A stretch of 64,000 bases of DNA from Ignavibacteriales bacterium (GTDB lineage: Bacteria; Bacteroidota; Ignavibacteria; Ignavibacteriales; Ignavibacteriaceae): assembly GCA_015709675.1 (NCBI GenBank), contig CP054182.1:2955448-3019447 (forward strand), in the 5' to 3' direction. The translations under genes were made by a program, and so were the position numbers. Under the pieces are notes generated by a model. It searched no databases. It was not told the DNA's origin and was given only the letters and a program-made list of their open reading frames with translations. Shown here one piece after another: positions 36,160-45,764 of this stretch. Each line of letters starts with the position of its first letter. Position 1 is the first letter of the stretch.

Positions 36160-37851
36160 TCAGTAACGTTCTCCGAACGGTGTATATACAAAAGAAATGA
36201 GCGTATTAGCTGTTTCGTTTGTAATTCCTTTAAAGACTGACTGCTCATACCGAAATCTGGCCGTAAGTAAAATATGGTAACTGAATCGGTATGAAAAATC
36301 AACAGCAACGGCTCCTTTAGTCAACCGCTCTCCCGCTAATAGTTTATGTACTCTGGGAGTAAAGTAATTGTAACTTTCCCTGAAATCCCCTCCAAAATTA
36401 TAAAGCAGGGTTCCGCCAGCCGCATACGTATTTTTTCCATGCAGCGTATAATCAGCTTTAATTCCGAAAACATACGCATACGATGGCTGCCATGAAAAGA
36501 ACAATGAATAATTCACACTATTCGGCTCAATTTTGTCCCCCATCAATACACCATTATTAGTGAAATTCAGTGCGTCTTTATAACCCGGGTGTGAAAATGT
36601 AAAAGGTCTGACAGCAGTTATTTCAAATCCTGCCAATGCATTACTGAGCGGAAGCAGTTCCGGAAAAAAAAGTGCTGTCCTGAATAAAGTTGTATTTTGT
36701 AAACTGTTAAACCCCTCAGATCCGAACGTATCAAAATTAATATCATCAGCCAGAATCTCAGCTGTCAGCCGCACTCCGCTAATCGGGTCGTAAGTAAAAT
36801 CAAAGCCCAGTAAGCCATTATCAGGATCATTCATTGAACGCTGAGCTGACTCCCAAAAAAGAAACGGGGTCAGATAAGCAAGTTCCGGTGACCGGTAAGC
36901 ATATATCATCATTTGCGTAAGACCGATAGAGAAGTTATCAAACATTCTCCATTCAAGACGGTTCATTGCAAAATATTTATTAGGTTTATATTTTTCAACC
37001 GTCTTCCCCGAAAGTGATATCTCCGCTAGTCCGGTAGTCAGCCATGAGTGAAGAAAGGAGTATGAAACACTTTTATACCGGGTTTCAAATCTTATACAAT
37101 CAAAATCAGGTTTTTCCTCACCTGAAATGGTTCTGTTTATTATTGATGCTCCGATGAGAAGCTTTTCTCTGCCCGTTGACAGACTCAAATGTTCATTAGC
37201 TATCCTGAAGTACCCCCTGCTGAAATCAAAGTTATTTCGTCCGGTGGCAGTGAATGTATGGCTGTTCCTGATGCGGGCTTCACTTAAAGCAGCATCCCTG
37301 TCACCGTAAGAATTGCCGTTCTGAAGCATAAGAGAAGCAGCCAGCCAGTCTGAGTACTGAAATTTGAATTTGGCCCCATATCCCATCAGAAAAGAATTCC
37401 CCGGTTTCGCGTTATCCTGCTGCTGAAATACCAGTGAAAAATCACCCGCAAGATCCGCATCAAATCTTATTATGCTGTCATGATATGAGTATAAGGCAGA
37501 TGCTTCATTAATTGATGAATACTCGTAAAAATTCCATTCCTCTCCCTCTTTCAGGGATATATGGGGGTCAGAAAATGACCTTATATAACGGATATATTCA
37601 GTGGTAAGATTATTCTCATGGCCCGAAGTTCTTTTTTCTCTCAGAAGCAGAGAATCTAAATACACAAGTATCTGGCTGGTTGTTAGAGGAAGAATATGCG
37701 GTGCATATTCAGAAAGATACCCTTGAGATGATTTCAAGAAAAGATAATTATAAACAGGATGGTCCGCTGAAAGTGAATGCACCTGAGCATTGCTGTTCCC
37801 AGGAACAAGAAGAAGAACAGCAAAGAGTTGAATGAGCAGTCTTCTTCGCAT
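36160..37851 (-). CDS. Capsule assembly Wzi-like outer-membrane barrel
   Basis: A 563-residue outer-membrane protein. Residues 1-22 are a signal peptide, followed by a helical N-terminal region (Y-N-Y-L-F-L-K-S and L-T-T-S-Q-I-L-V-Y-L-D-S) that is typical of capsule assembly Wzi proteins, then a beta-barrel rich in alternating aromatic strands to a terminal strand near F-V-Y-T-P-F-G. Wzi binds group 1 capsule at the cell surface in E. coli. It is the last gene of the leftward polysaccharide cluster, which supports the assignment, although it starts 37 bp after the sugar transferase. Confidence 0.75.
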   Translation of the reverse strand: MRRRLLIQLFAVLLLVPGNSNAQVHSLSADHPVYNYLFLKSSQGYLSEYAPHILPLTTSQILVYLDSLLLREKRTSGHENNLTTEYIRYIRSFSDPHISLKEGEEWNFYEYSSINEASALYSYHDSIIRFDADLAGDFSLVFQQQDNAKPGNSFLMGYGAKFKFQYSDWLAASLMLQNGNSYGDRDAALSEARIRNSHTFTATGRNNFDFSRGYFRIANEHLSLSTGREKLLIGASIINRTISGEEKPDFDCIRFETRYKSVSYSFLHSWLTTGLAEISLSGKTVEKYKPNKYFAMNRLEWRMFDNFSIGLTQMMIYAYRSPELAYLTPFLFWESAQRSMNDPDNGLLGFDFTYDPISGVRLTAEILADDINFDTFGSEGFNSLQNTTLFRTALFFPELLPLSNALAGFEITAVRPFTFSHPGYKDALNFTNNGVLMGDKIEPNSVNYSLFFSWQPSYAYVFGIKADYTLHGKNTYAAGGTLLYNFGGDFRESYNYFTPRVHKLLAGERLTKGAVAVDFSYRFSYHILLTARFRYEQSVFKGITNETANTLISFVYTPFGERY

Positions 37852-37888
37852 GAATTATAACCTTTAGCCGCAGTTATTCATTGACTAT

Positions 37889-38527
37889 TTATCTGTTTCC
37901 TTTATTGGAAAAGATAACAGTGAATGTGTTAAGAAGAATCTTAAAATCTGATTGCAGCGTAGCAGATTTGCAATACTCTAAATCAAGAGTTGCTTTTTCC
38001 TGCCATGGAATATCGTGACGCCCGTTTATCTGACCCCAGCCGGTTAATCCGGGTTTATAATAAATCAGTTCTTTCTGTTCCTGGCTAAACTGTTCTACAA
38101 TTATTGGTAATTCAGGTCTCCAGCCTACCAAGGTCATATGACCCAAAAGAATATTCAGGAACTGCGGGATTTCATCGAGACTTGTCCGTCTGAGGAATCT
38201 TCCAAAACGCGTGATTCTCGGATCATTTTCTTCAGTATGTACTTCGGCTGTTTTATCAGAACCGGTATACATTGTACGAAGTTTGAACATTCGGAATATT
38301 TTTCCGTTTAGTCCTACTCTTTCCTGAATAAAAAACGGCGAGCCTTTTGAATCAAGTACGATAAGAATGCATAAAACCAGTAATACCGGAGCAAGTAAAA
38401 TAACAGCAGGAATAGAGACCAAAATATCGGTAACCCGCTTGGTTATCAGATAACCTTTATTTTTCAATTCAATCTCACTTCTTGTGTTTTTGTAATATTC
38501 TGCTAACAGTTTCAATAACCCTTTCAA
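37889..38527 (-). CDS. Initiating sugar-phosphate transferase (WcaJ/PglC family)
   Basis: A 212-residue membrane enzyme that moves a sugar-1-phosphate from a UDP-sugar onto undecaprenyl phosphate, starting repeat-unit assembly. The re-entrant membrane helix (V-T-D-I-L-V-S-I-P-A-V-I-L-L-A-P, about 31-55) is followed by the catalytic core with K-L-R-T-M-Y and P-G-L-T-G-W-G-Q-I-N-G-R. It lacks the extra N-terminal helices of WcaJ and so resembles the minimal PglC type. The ATG used here overlaps the aminotransferase gene by 53 bp; a TTG about 20 codons later, just after that gene's stop, is an equally good start. Confidence 0.88.
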   Translation of the reverse strand: MKGLLKLLAEYYKNTRSEIELKNKGYLITKRVTDILVSIPAVILLAPVLLVLCILIVLDSKGSPFFIQERVGLNGKIFRMFKLRTMYTGSDKTAEVHTEENDPRITRFGRFLRRTSLDEIPQFLNILLGHMTLVGWRPELPIIVEQFSQEQKELIYYKPGLTGWGQINGRHDIPWQEKATLDLEYCKSATLQSDFKILLNTFTVIFSNKGNR

Positions 38528-39644
38528 TATTTTTATCCGAAAGACCTGGGTAAATCGGAAGTGTAATTACCGTGTGATAAGCATGCTCAGCATGGGGATA
38601 ATCCTTCAGATCCAGTTTAAAGGTATCCCTGTAAAATGGATGACGGTGTACCGGTATAAAATGCATACTGGTACCAATACCCTCTTCCTTTAGTTCCTGG
38701 ATAATCTGATCACGTGATACGCTCAGTGCATCCTGGTTTACTCTTACAGCATACAAATGATACGAAGATTCACGATCAGGAAAATGCTTTGGCAGCGTAA
38801 GCAGTTCATTATTAGTAAATCCTTTGTCGTATATTCCCGTTATCCTTTTCCTGGCTGTCCACATTTCTTCGAGTTTGCGAAGCTGAACAATTCCGAGTGC
38901 AGCGTGAATATCAGTAAAATTATATTTATATCCCGGAGCAATAACTTCAAAGTACCAGGAACCGGCGTTTGCGTATCTGTTCCATACATTACGGTCAATG
39001 CCATGCAGCCGCATGACAGATACTCTTTTTTGAATATCCTCATTATCGGAACAAACCATTCCCCCTTCGCCGGTTGCGAGAGTTTTAGTAGCGTAAAAAC
39101 TGAAACAGGTTATATCACTCAGGGTACCAACTTTTTTCCCTTTGTACCATGAAGGAAGAGCATGAGCAGCATCCTCAATCACAGTTAAATTATATTTCTT
39201 TGCGATCTGATTTATTTCATCCATATCACAAGGAAGACCGCCATAGTGAACCGGAATAATTGCGCGTGTTTTTGAAGTTATCCGCGATTCGATTTGGGAA
39301 ACATCCATATTCATTGAGTCAGGATGTATATCCACCAAAACCGGCTTTGCCTTAAAGTAACAGATTATTTCAGCAGTTGCAGGAAAAGTAAATGTTGGAA
39401 TAATTACTTCATCCCCCTCTTTAAGTCCAATTGCCTCAAGTGCAAGATGACCGGCTGCGGTCCATGAGTTAACCACTGCAGCGTATTTCGAACCGATATA
39501 CTCCCGGAATCGTTCTTCAAATAGTAATGTCTTGGGCCCTACACTCAGCCAGCCTGAACGAATGGTATCAGCCACTTCATGTATTTCTTCATCATCCATA
39601 TAAGGACGGTGAAAATGTATATACTCTTTTTCAGTCATTGACAT
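38475..39644 (-). CDS. DegT/DnrJ/EryC1 family sugar aminotransferase
   Basis: A 389-residue PLP-dependent enzyme that aminates nucleotide-linked keto-sugars. The pyridoxal lysine lies in F-Y-A-T-K-T-L-A-T-G-E-G-G-M; an A-A-H-A-L-P segment (usual D-A-A-H) and the N-terminal P-Y-M-D-D-E-E motif are also typical. With the downstream initiating transferase, it suggests that an amino sugar such as a bacillosamine or perosamine derivative begins the repeat unit, but the matching 4,6-dehydratase is not in this window. Its start overlaps the GT2 gene by 14 bp. Confidence 0.88.
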   Translation of the reverse strand: MSMTEKEYIHFHRPYMDDEEIHEVADTIRSGWLSVGPKTLLFEERFREYIGSKYAAVVNSWTAAGHLALEAIGLKEGDEVIIPTFTFPATAEIICYFKAKPVLVDIHPDSMNMDVSQIESRITSKTRAIIPVHYGGLPCDMDEINQIAKKYNLTVIEDAAHALPSWYKGKKVGTLSDITCFSFYATKTLATGEGGMVCSDNEDIQKRVSVMRLHGIDRNVWNRYANAGSWYFEVIAPGYKYNFTDIHAALGIVQLRKLEEMWTARKRITGIYDKGFTNNELLTLPKHFPDRESSYHLYAVRVNQDALSVSRDQIIQELKEEGIGTSMHFIPVHRHPFYRDTFKLDLKDYPHAEHAYHTVITLPIYPGLSDKNIERVIETVSRILQKHKK

Positions 39645-40596
39645 AATACTTAAACAATCTGCTGAAGCCCTTCAGGAAACCAAGGCCGTATGAAAAATGT
39701 AAAGTAAAAAATATTAAGAGACTTTCAGGAGTTTCCTGCAGATTCCTGAAGGTTTTAAAAGAAAGAATCAGTGTTATGATTACATACAACAACACCGGCA
39801 AAAGGAACAGATACGACCCAGTCAACCAGACAGCCAATGGCGATAAAAGAAAATACAACACCAGAGCCGATGGGAAAAAGTTCCTGATTTTGATACCAAT
39901 TGTTGATTTGCTCAGTGAAAGTGGTTTAAAGTCTCCATATTGAAAATACTGGCTAAAAAGCCCTGACAACGAACTCCGCGGGTAATACCAAAGTTTTATT
40001 GCGGGGTCCCGGTAAATTTTAAATCCGGCGGATTTAGCACGGTAATGAAACTCATCATCCTGATTTCTCAGCAATGACTCGTCAAAATATCCTGTTTTTT
40101 CAAAAATATACTTTCGCCACGCACCATAAGCGACCTGATCTGAATATCCTTTGATTGTAACGTCGAAAGCTTCGCTTCCTCCGGTGCCCCATTTACTTGA
40201 AAGAGCTGATCCTACATTCTGCTGAAATGCGGTTTTATATTTAAGATTATATCCTCCGCCTGCAATATCAGCACCTGTGGTCTCAAAAACCTCCAGAATT
40301 TTCTCATAGTAATCGTCAGCATATTCTGTATGTGCGTCAATCCTGATAATAGGATCCCCCTTGGCTGCTGTTATGGCCATGTTAAGAGCGAACGGAACAT
40401 ACCTTTTAGGATTATGCAAAAGGATAATATTTGAATACTTATCTATATATTCCTGGATGATTTCTGTTGTCCGGTCGGTTGATCCGCCGTCAATAAGAAT
40501 AAGTTCTTTTTCTGCCGGTTTGACAGAAATAAAGTGATCCAGGATATGTTTTATAAAATGTTCTTCGTTAAAAACCGGACAAATAACGCTGATCAA
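39631..40596 (-). CDS. Glycosyltransferase family 2, ExoA-like
   Basis: A 321-residue GT-A enzyme. The N-terminal domain begins I-S-V-I-C-P-V-F-N-E-E and contains I-D-G-G-S-T-D-R-T and the metal-binding R-I-D-A-H-T. The last 90 residues hold about three membrane helices, as in succinoglycan ExoA-type transferases. It adds a sugar to the lipid-linked repeat unit at the inner face of the membrane; donor and linkage are unknown. It overlaps both neighbours (14 and 4 bp), consistent with a single transcript. Confidence 0.88.
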   Translation of the reverse strand: MISVICPVFNEEHFIKHILDHFISVKPAEKELILIDGGSTDRTTEIIQEYIDKYSNIILLHNPKRYVPFALNMAITAAKGDPIIRIDAHTEYADDYYEKILEVFETTGADIAGGGYNLKYKTAFQQNVGSALSSKWGTGGSEAFDVTIKGYSDQVAYGAWRKYIFEKTGYFDESLLRNQDDEFHYRAKSAGFKIYRDPAIKLWYYPRSSLSGLFSQYFQYGDFKPLSLSKSTIGIKIRNFFPSALVLYFLLSPLAVWLTGSYLFLLPVLLYVIITLILSFKTFRNLQETPESLLIFFTLHFSYGLGFLKGFSRLFKYYVND

Positions 40597-41690
40597 ACTC
40601 TCTTACTCAACAATGAACGGTATGTCTCTATTTGCAATGTGACACACCGGTTTAATTTATAATATTGCGCGCGTTCTGCTGCATGTGTTAGTAATGATTG
40701 CTTAAGTGCATCATTATTAATTAAGGAGAGTATTTTTGCTGCCAGATTATCCGGCTCTCCTTGCCGGAAACGTAGACCAGTGACTCCATCAGTTACAAGT
40801 TCATCAAAAGCAGGAATATCACTGCAGATAACAGGTATTCCTAATGCCATGGCTTCAAGTATTGATACACCAAAACTCTCCCTCTCTGAGGTACATACAT
40901 GAATATCCATTCTCCTATGGAAGTCAGCGATGGTGGAATATGGCTGTCTGCCGGTAAATTCAACTTCATCGGAAATTCCTTCCTGAACGGAAAGCTTCTG
41001 TAAATCAGATTTTAATGCTCCATCTCCGACAATAAGAAGTTTTAGATTTTGGCTTACTTCTGACTTTTTCTTTGCTATCGCAAAAGCTTTTATGAGGACA
41101 TCAATACGATAATGGCTCTCCAACGACTTTACTGACCCGATCACAATCTCCGGGACAACACCGGTTACTTTAACCGGATTTCTGGAAAAAAACGAGTTTT
41201 CCAAGCCAAAATTAACAACTTTTACCTTATCGGTAAACTGTTCTGTGATTTTCCTCAAGAATTCTCCGGTTGCCTGTACCTGAGCAGCCCTGTTTAGAAC
41301 TTTTCTCAGCAAAAATCGATGAATGGGCGATTTACCCGGAAAACTCATCACATCAGACCCCCAGACTGAGATAATAAAGTTTTTCACTCCGGACATTGCC
41401 CCTAAGAGACCGTAACTCGTGGCATAGTGTGCATGCAAAATATCCGGACGAAACCGTTGAATGGTCTGCCTAAGATGACCGAGCTGTTTAAGGTAGCCCA
41501 GCTTACCCATCGTCCCCTCCTTGTTTGCATCCACATAAATACCCGGGGAGGAAATACGAGCTAAGAGTTCATCCTCATAATCAGCTTTTTCAGGCTTGTT
41601 CAGACTCCAGAGGTAGAGGTCTATGCCTGCCGCGAAAAGTGCCCTGCTCCACTTTACCAAATGAGGGGCCAACACATCCCCGATAATCAA
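40593..41690 (-). CDS. Glycosyltransferase family 4 (group 1)
   Basis: A 365-residue GT-B enzyme. The C-terminal domain has the family E-x7-E motif, E-S-F-G-V-S-I-L-E, followed by A-M-A-L-G-I-P-V-I, and an upstream G-D-G-A motif. The N-terminal half contains H-A-H-Y-A-T-S-Y-G (D-I-L-H-A-H) typical of retaining transferases. Donor and acceptor are not evident. The ATG overlaps the stop of the polymerase gene by 4 bp. Confidence 0.9.
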   Translation of the reverse strand: MIIGDVLAPHLVKWSRALFAAGIDLYLWSLNKPEKADYEDELLARISSPGIYVDANKEGTMGKLGYLKQLGHLRQTIQRFRPDILHAHYATSYGLLGAMSGVKNFIISVWGSDVMSFPGKSPIHRFLLRKVLNRAAQVQATGEFLRKITEQFTDKVKVVNFGLENSFFSRNPVKVTGVVPEIVIGSVKSLESHYRIDVLIKAFAIAKKKSEVSQNLKLLIVGDGALKSDLQKLSVQEGISDEVEFTGRQPYSTIADFHRRMDIHVCTSERESFGVSILEAMALGIPVICSDIPAFDELVTDGVTGLRFRQGEPDNLAAKILSLINNDALKQSLLTHAAERAQYYKLNRCVTLQIETYRSLLSKRV

Positions 41691-43135
41691 TACCCGGATA
41701 ATCCGATATCCTCTCTGCCTGCATTACCGGTCTTTGTCTTCAGACTTCCCGCCCTGAAGAGAATCAGAATAAAAATCCAAAATGGGAAATCCCTTGAAAT
41801 CCAGCCATGGGATAAGATTCCGGTTGCCTCAATAATTGATCGAATGAAAATTCCTGAGATGACAGCAATTACCAGCCCTGCAAGAAGGTGGAGTTCCTGA
41901 TTATTATTGACCCTGGATTCGTTAAATAACTTCAGACCTTTATAGGGAAGATACGCGTAAAGCCATATTGTGGAGAAAAGTCCTAAAAGACCAAGTTCAG
42001 CCCATCTGAAAAGAAGAAAATTGTGGGAATGGCCAAGTCCCCCCTTTTCGAATACCCACATCACCTGATCCCCTGTCCAGGTATCGAACATAACATTGGT
42101 ATACTGGGTCCAGGCAATTTTTGGTACTCCGGGGCCGGTTCCTAAAATCACATTCCTTTCTATCATATTCCATGTCAATTCCCAGAGAGTATACCTGGTA
42201 TTCTCGAAAACCCTCTCCGTTCTAAAGAAGAGGTTTATCACATCAAAAAAACCAGAAAAAATAAGGAAGGACAACACAAGAATTCCTGCGCTCCAGACTA
42301 TAATCTTCCCAAATCGTTTTCTGTTCATCAATAACTGATAGGTTATGCTGCCTGCCGCAGCGCAGAGCATTGCGCCCCGGGAATTCGTAAGCAGCAAACC
42401 AAGCACCAGGATAAAGGTAAGAAATATGTTAAGATTTTTATTGGTAAGAATAATACCCTGACCTGAAACTATCCTGTAGTTCATAACTATCAGCGCGATA
42501 GCAATAAGTGCACCTGGTCCGGCTACATTCGAGAACAACCCTCCTTCTTTTACCATAACCTCCGTGATTAATTTTTCAACTGACGTAATGTTGGAAAAGA
42601 AACTCTCAATAATGGTAAGAGCGACAAATACGGAAATCAGGATAAAGAAATCAATAATTTTTTGTATATCCTTATACTCCCTGATTATATTATAGGTAAA
42701 GTATAACAGGACAAAAAACATAAACTGTCTGAGAGTGTGCCCGGAGCCTAATACATTATATCCCGAATTCAGAGTCGAGATAACCATTGATAAAAGTATC
42801 ACAATAAAAAAGACTGTCAGCGTACCCGGAAATCCGGCATGAGTCCGTTTTGTAAAAAAATTTCCTTTTAACATCAGAATCCCTGCGATACCGAATGCTG
42901 TCAGATTGAGTATCGTACGGAGTTCGTCACCCACATCCCCTGAAAAACCAATCAGAAGAAATAGTGAAATAAAGAGAAGGAAATCATCCCCGAATTTTTC
43001 ATTCAGTAAATATAGGACCAATAATACCGGCAGGGTAAAACTGTAAATGCCTGCAAAAGCAAATAGTAGCACTGCTAGCAGCAGAATTGGAACTCCTTGC
43101 ATGTAGAAGAGTTTTATGGAATACTTGCCAGTCAT
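41687..43135 (-). CDS. O-antigen polymerase/ligase family protein (Wzy-like)
   Basis: A 482-residue inner-membrane protein with ten or more hydrophobic helices and one large extracytoplasmic loop (about 280-390, containing G-T-G-P-G-V-P and H-N-F-L-L-F-R-W). The S-H-N-F-L motif after a long loop is the usual signature of the Wzy/WaaL family. Because the cluster also encodes a flippase, chain-length proteins and an exporter, Wzy polymerase is more likely than WaaL ligase, but sequence alone does not separate the two. Overlaps are 4 bp on both sides. Confidence 0.85.
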   Translation of the reverse strand: MTGKYSIKLFYMQGVPILLLAVLLFAFAGIYSFTLPVLLVLYLLNEKFGDDFLLFISLFLLIGFSGDVGDELRTILNLTAFGIAGILMLKGNFFTKRTHAGFPGTLTVFFIVILLSMVISTLNSGYNVLGSGHTLRQFMFFVLLYFTYNIIREYKDIQKIIDFFILISVFVALTIIESFFSNITSVEKLITEVMVKEGGLFSNVAGPGALIAIALIVMNYRIVSGQGIILTNKNLNIFLTFILVLGLLLTNSRGAMLCAAAGSITYQLLMNRKRFGKIIVWSAGILVLSFLIFSGFFDVINLFFRTERVFENTRYTLWELTWNMIERNVILGTGPGVPKIAWTQYTNVMFDTWTGDQVMWVFEKGGLGHSHNFLLFRWAELGLLGLFSTIWLYAYLPYKGLKLFNESRVNNNQELHLLAGLVIAVISGIFIRSIIEATGILSHGWISRDFPFWIFILILFRAGSLKTKTGNAGREDIGLSGY

Positions 43136-44244
43136 CTATTCAGGTCCCGCGGTACATTAAACGAGTCTATAAATTCTGAAAGCCGTAAATAGACTTCATC
43201 AACTGTAAGTTCTGACATGCATGAATGATGAAAACAGCTTCTGCCTCCCAATTCATGACAAAACTTTTCTGTGACGGGAGAACATGCTATCCTTTTTACA
43301 GCGAATCCATGCCCGCTGCCATAAGGCATATGAAAATCAGGATTGGTCGGTCCATAAACCGCAAAAGTAGATTTCCCCAGGAAATTTGCTATATAGAGTG
43401 GACCCGTATCGTTTGACAGGAATAAGTCATATTTTTCTATGCATTGAATAAGCTGAGCAATATCTGCCGTTTCCGTAAATGAAAGCGACTCTTCAAAAAG
43501 TGCCTTTTTGAATTCTTCGGTCAGATAATCAGCCTGAAATACAAAATGTATTTCAAATCTCTTTTTCAGTAACTTCGCTGTTTGGATAAATCTGTTTATT
43601 CCCCACTCTTTTGCCTTCCATCCCCCGCCTGGCGCAATCAAAACAGAATTTATTGAAGAAATTCTTAACGGAAACTGCTTTAGTGAATCCGGTGGGAAAT
43701 CACCAAAATAACCTCTGACAATATCCAGATAAATATCCATGATATGCGGAGTCTGTCTGATGGGAATATAATTATCATAAACTTTACTGTATAGCGGAAG
43801 ATTTATACCAATTTTCTTTTTCGCAGGTGAGAGAATAGTAATTCCAGCAGAATAAAGTCCTCCGGAAAAGTCAAAGAAATACTCTGCCGGAAGAGAAAAA
43901 TATTTCCGCCAAAGTGAAAGTTTTAGCACTTTGCCGTGATAGAAAAAATCATTGCGACTGATAATTATAAAATTCACTCCCGGAAAAAGCCTGCTATAAA
44001 TTTCCCTGTTTTCCTCAAATGTTATAATTGTTACAATCGTACTTCCTGTGTGTTCCAACACCAATCTAAGTGCTGGAATAGTAAAAATCGAGTCACCCAG
44101 TTTATGAGATGACATTATAACAGTTCCGTAACGTTTTCCGGGTAAAATTTTCCTAAGCCAGCGCAGCATAGATAACGCAAAATCAGCAACATACTGAAAA
44201 TAGGTAATAGAATGAACCGGATTATACTTTTTAGTTCGCAGCAT
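43132..44244 (-). CDS. Glycosyltransferase family 9 (heptosyltransferase-like)
   Basis: A 370-residue GT-B enzyme of the ADP-heptose transferase family. The N-terminal half shows S-H-K-L-G-D-S-I-F-T-I-P-A-L-R; the donor-binding region has L-S-N-D-T-G-P-L-Y-I-A-N and G-P-T-N-P. Near the C-terminus a Cys/His group (C-x6-C, then C-F-H-H-S-C) is present, similar to the C-x-x-x-C-terminal cysteines of some GT9 enzymes that bind or stabilise the fold. Whether it transfers heptose or another sugar is unknown. It lies within the polysaccharide operon, overlapping the flippase by 14 bp. Confidence 0.88.
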   Translation of the reverse strand: MLRTKKYNPVHSITYFQYVADFALSMLRWLRKILPGKRYGTVIMSSHKLGDSIFTIPALRLVLEHTGSTIVTIITFEENREIYSRLFPGVNFIIISRNDFFYHGKVLKLSLWRKYFSLPAEYFFDFSGGLYSAGITILSPAKKKIGINLPLYSKVYDNYIPIRQTPHIMDIYLDIVRGYFGDFPPDSLKQFPLRISSINSVLIAPGGGWKAKEWGINRFIQTAKLLKKRFEIHFVFQADYLTEEFKKALFEESLSFTETADIAQLIQCIEKYDLFLSNDTGPLYIANFLGKSTFAVYGPTNPDFHMPYGSGHGFAVKRIACSPVTEKFCHELGGRSCFHHSCMSELTVDEVYLRLSEFIDSFNVPRDLNR

Positions 44245-45750
44245 TGACCAGGTCTTTATTAAAAACCAGTTTTACTATTCGTAACTTGAACAATCTGGCG
44301 AACAAGAAATAAACCAACAACAAGAGAATAAGGAATCCCAGTTTAAGATAAAGGGAGGAAAGAGGTAACCATTGTGCAAGCAGCATACCTAATCCACCTG
44401 TTATACTAAGAGATGCAACAATTTTTATAATATTCACGAGTTGAAAATTACTGATTCCGCCTATCCGTTTATAAATCAGAATCAGACTGGCCCCAAACAA
44501 GAAAACATAACTGACCGACGTTGATATTGCCAAGGTTAGGTAATTATATTCATGAATAAAGAAATAATTCACAGCAAGCTTAATCAGGAGTGCTGAGATA
44601 TTTATTAGCAGTAATGCAAATGCCCCGTTAATACCATATAAAAATTTACTAAATACAGCATAAACTGAGTAAAAAATAAGCGAAAGGATGAGAATAAAAA
44701 AACTGCTGCTTACCATCTCAAGATCATCAGTAGAAAATGATGAATTAATGTAGACAGTGTTCACAATTTCATAAGGAAATATTAAAAATAGTAAAACTAA
44801 CGGAAGGATGAGAAAAGTTATTAATTCTATTGACTGCCCTAACTTATTCCGAAGGGCATCAAAATCCTGTTTGGCAAAATAATCTGCCACCCTTGGAAAA
44901 AGAGCTGTTGAGAAAGCCATTGCAATCATAGAGACGGGCAGCAGCATAAGATTATTTGCATAATTTAATGCTGATATACTTCCCTCTTTAATCTGTGTGA
45001 AAAATGCTCTGTCAACTAATGGGTTAAACTGTCCGACAATCTCAATCAAAACCACTACAATAAAAGCCGGAATCAGTCTGACTCTGGCAAAGCTCATTTT
45101 CGCGATAATACTCTTCTCTCTAAGATCCTTCCGTGTAATAAAAATCAAATGAAGAAACTGAAGTACTATTCCAGAAAGATAACCATAGGCTATGGTATAA
45201 ACTCCAAAGGATCCAGAAGCGAATAGCACAAAAAGAATAATAAGCAGATTAGGCCAGATTTGAGAAATAAGTGAATGCAAATATCTGTTATTAAAATACT
45301 CCCAGGAAATAATTATGGATAACACAAAAGAAAGCGGGAGCGTCAGAGTATAAATTAAGAAGAGCTTCTCAGCAAGATCAAATTTCTTAGTTGATATCTC
45401 CCCGAGAAATGCATCCAGTACTAATTCAGAAAAAAGTATGAGAATCGCGGCAGTAATTATGGAAAGTAATCCACTCTTAATGAGAGCGGTCTTATAATAG
45501 CTTTTAGCTTCAGCAGGATTCCCTGCATTCACCCTGCTGAATGATGGTATATAATAATTCTGGGCAATATAATAAAAAGAGGTGGATATCATCACTGGAA
45601 ACAGGGTACTGACGAAGTAGATATCAAGATCCTGATTTACGCCAAAAGAGGAGGCAAATACCAGTTCTCGCAGGAATCCAATTCCCTTTCCCCCTGCATT
45701 AAAAATTGTTATGAGTACTGATGCCCCGGCTAATGTCTTTAAAAATCCAT
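44231..45750 (-). CDS. MurJ/MviN-type lipid flippase (Wzx-like), frame break at its start
   Basis: A membrane flippase of about 505 residues with some fourteen helices, probably moving the lipid-linked repeat unit across the inner membrane. The uninterrupted ORF with a standard start (GTG 45595) lacks the first helix. Upstream in the same frame about 48 further codons are plainly coding: F-L-R-E-L-V-F-A-S-S-F-G, D-L-D-I-Y-F and L-F-P are classic MurJ N-terminal motifs, but no ATG, GTG or TTG starts that stretch. The ATG at 45750-45748, right after the UDP-xylose synthase gene, is one base out of frame. One extra T in the T5 run (45745-45741) would give M-D-F-L-K-T-L-A-G-A and a full-length protein. 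Confidence 0.78.
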
Positions 45751-45764
45751 TACCCTTGAACAGA

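Noticed and set aside
36169-36181. CGTTC-TCC-GAACG hairpin at the end of the Wzi-like gene as a terminator
   Set aside because: Only five pairs, within coding sequence, with no T-tract on either side.
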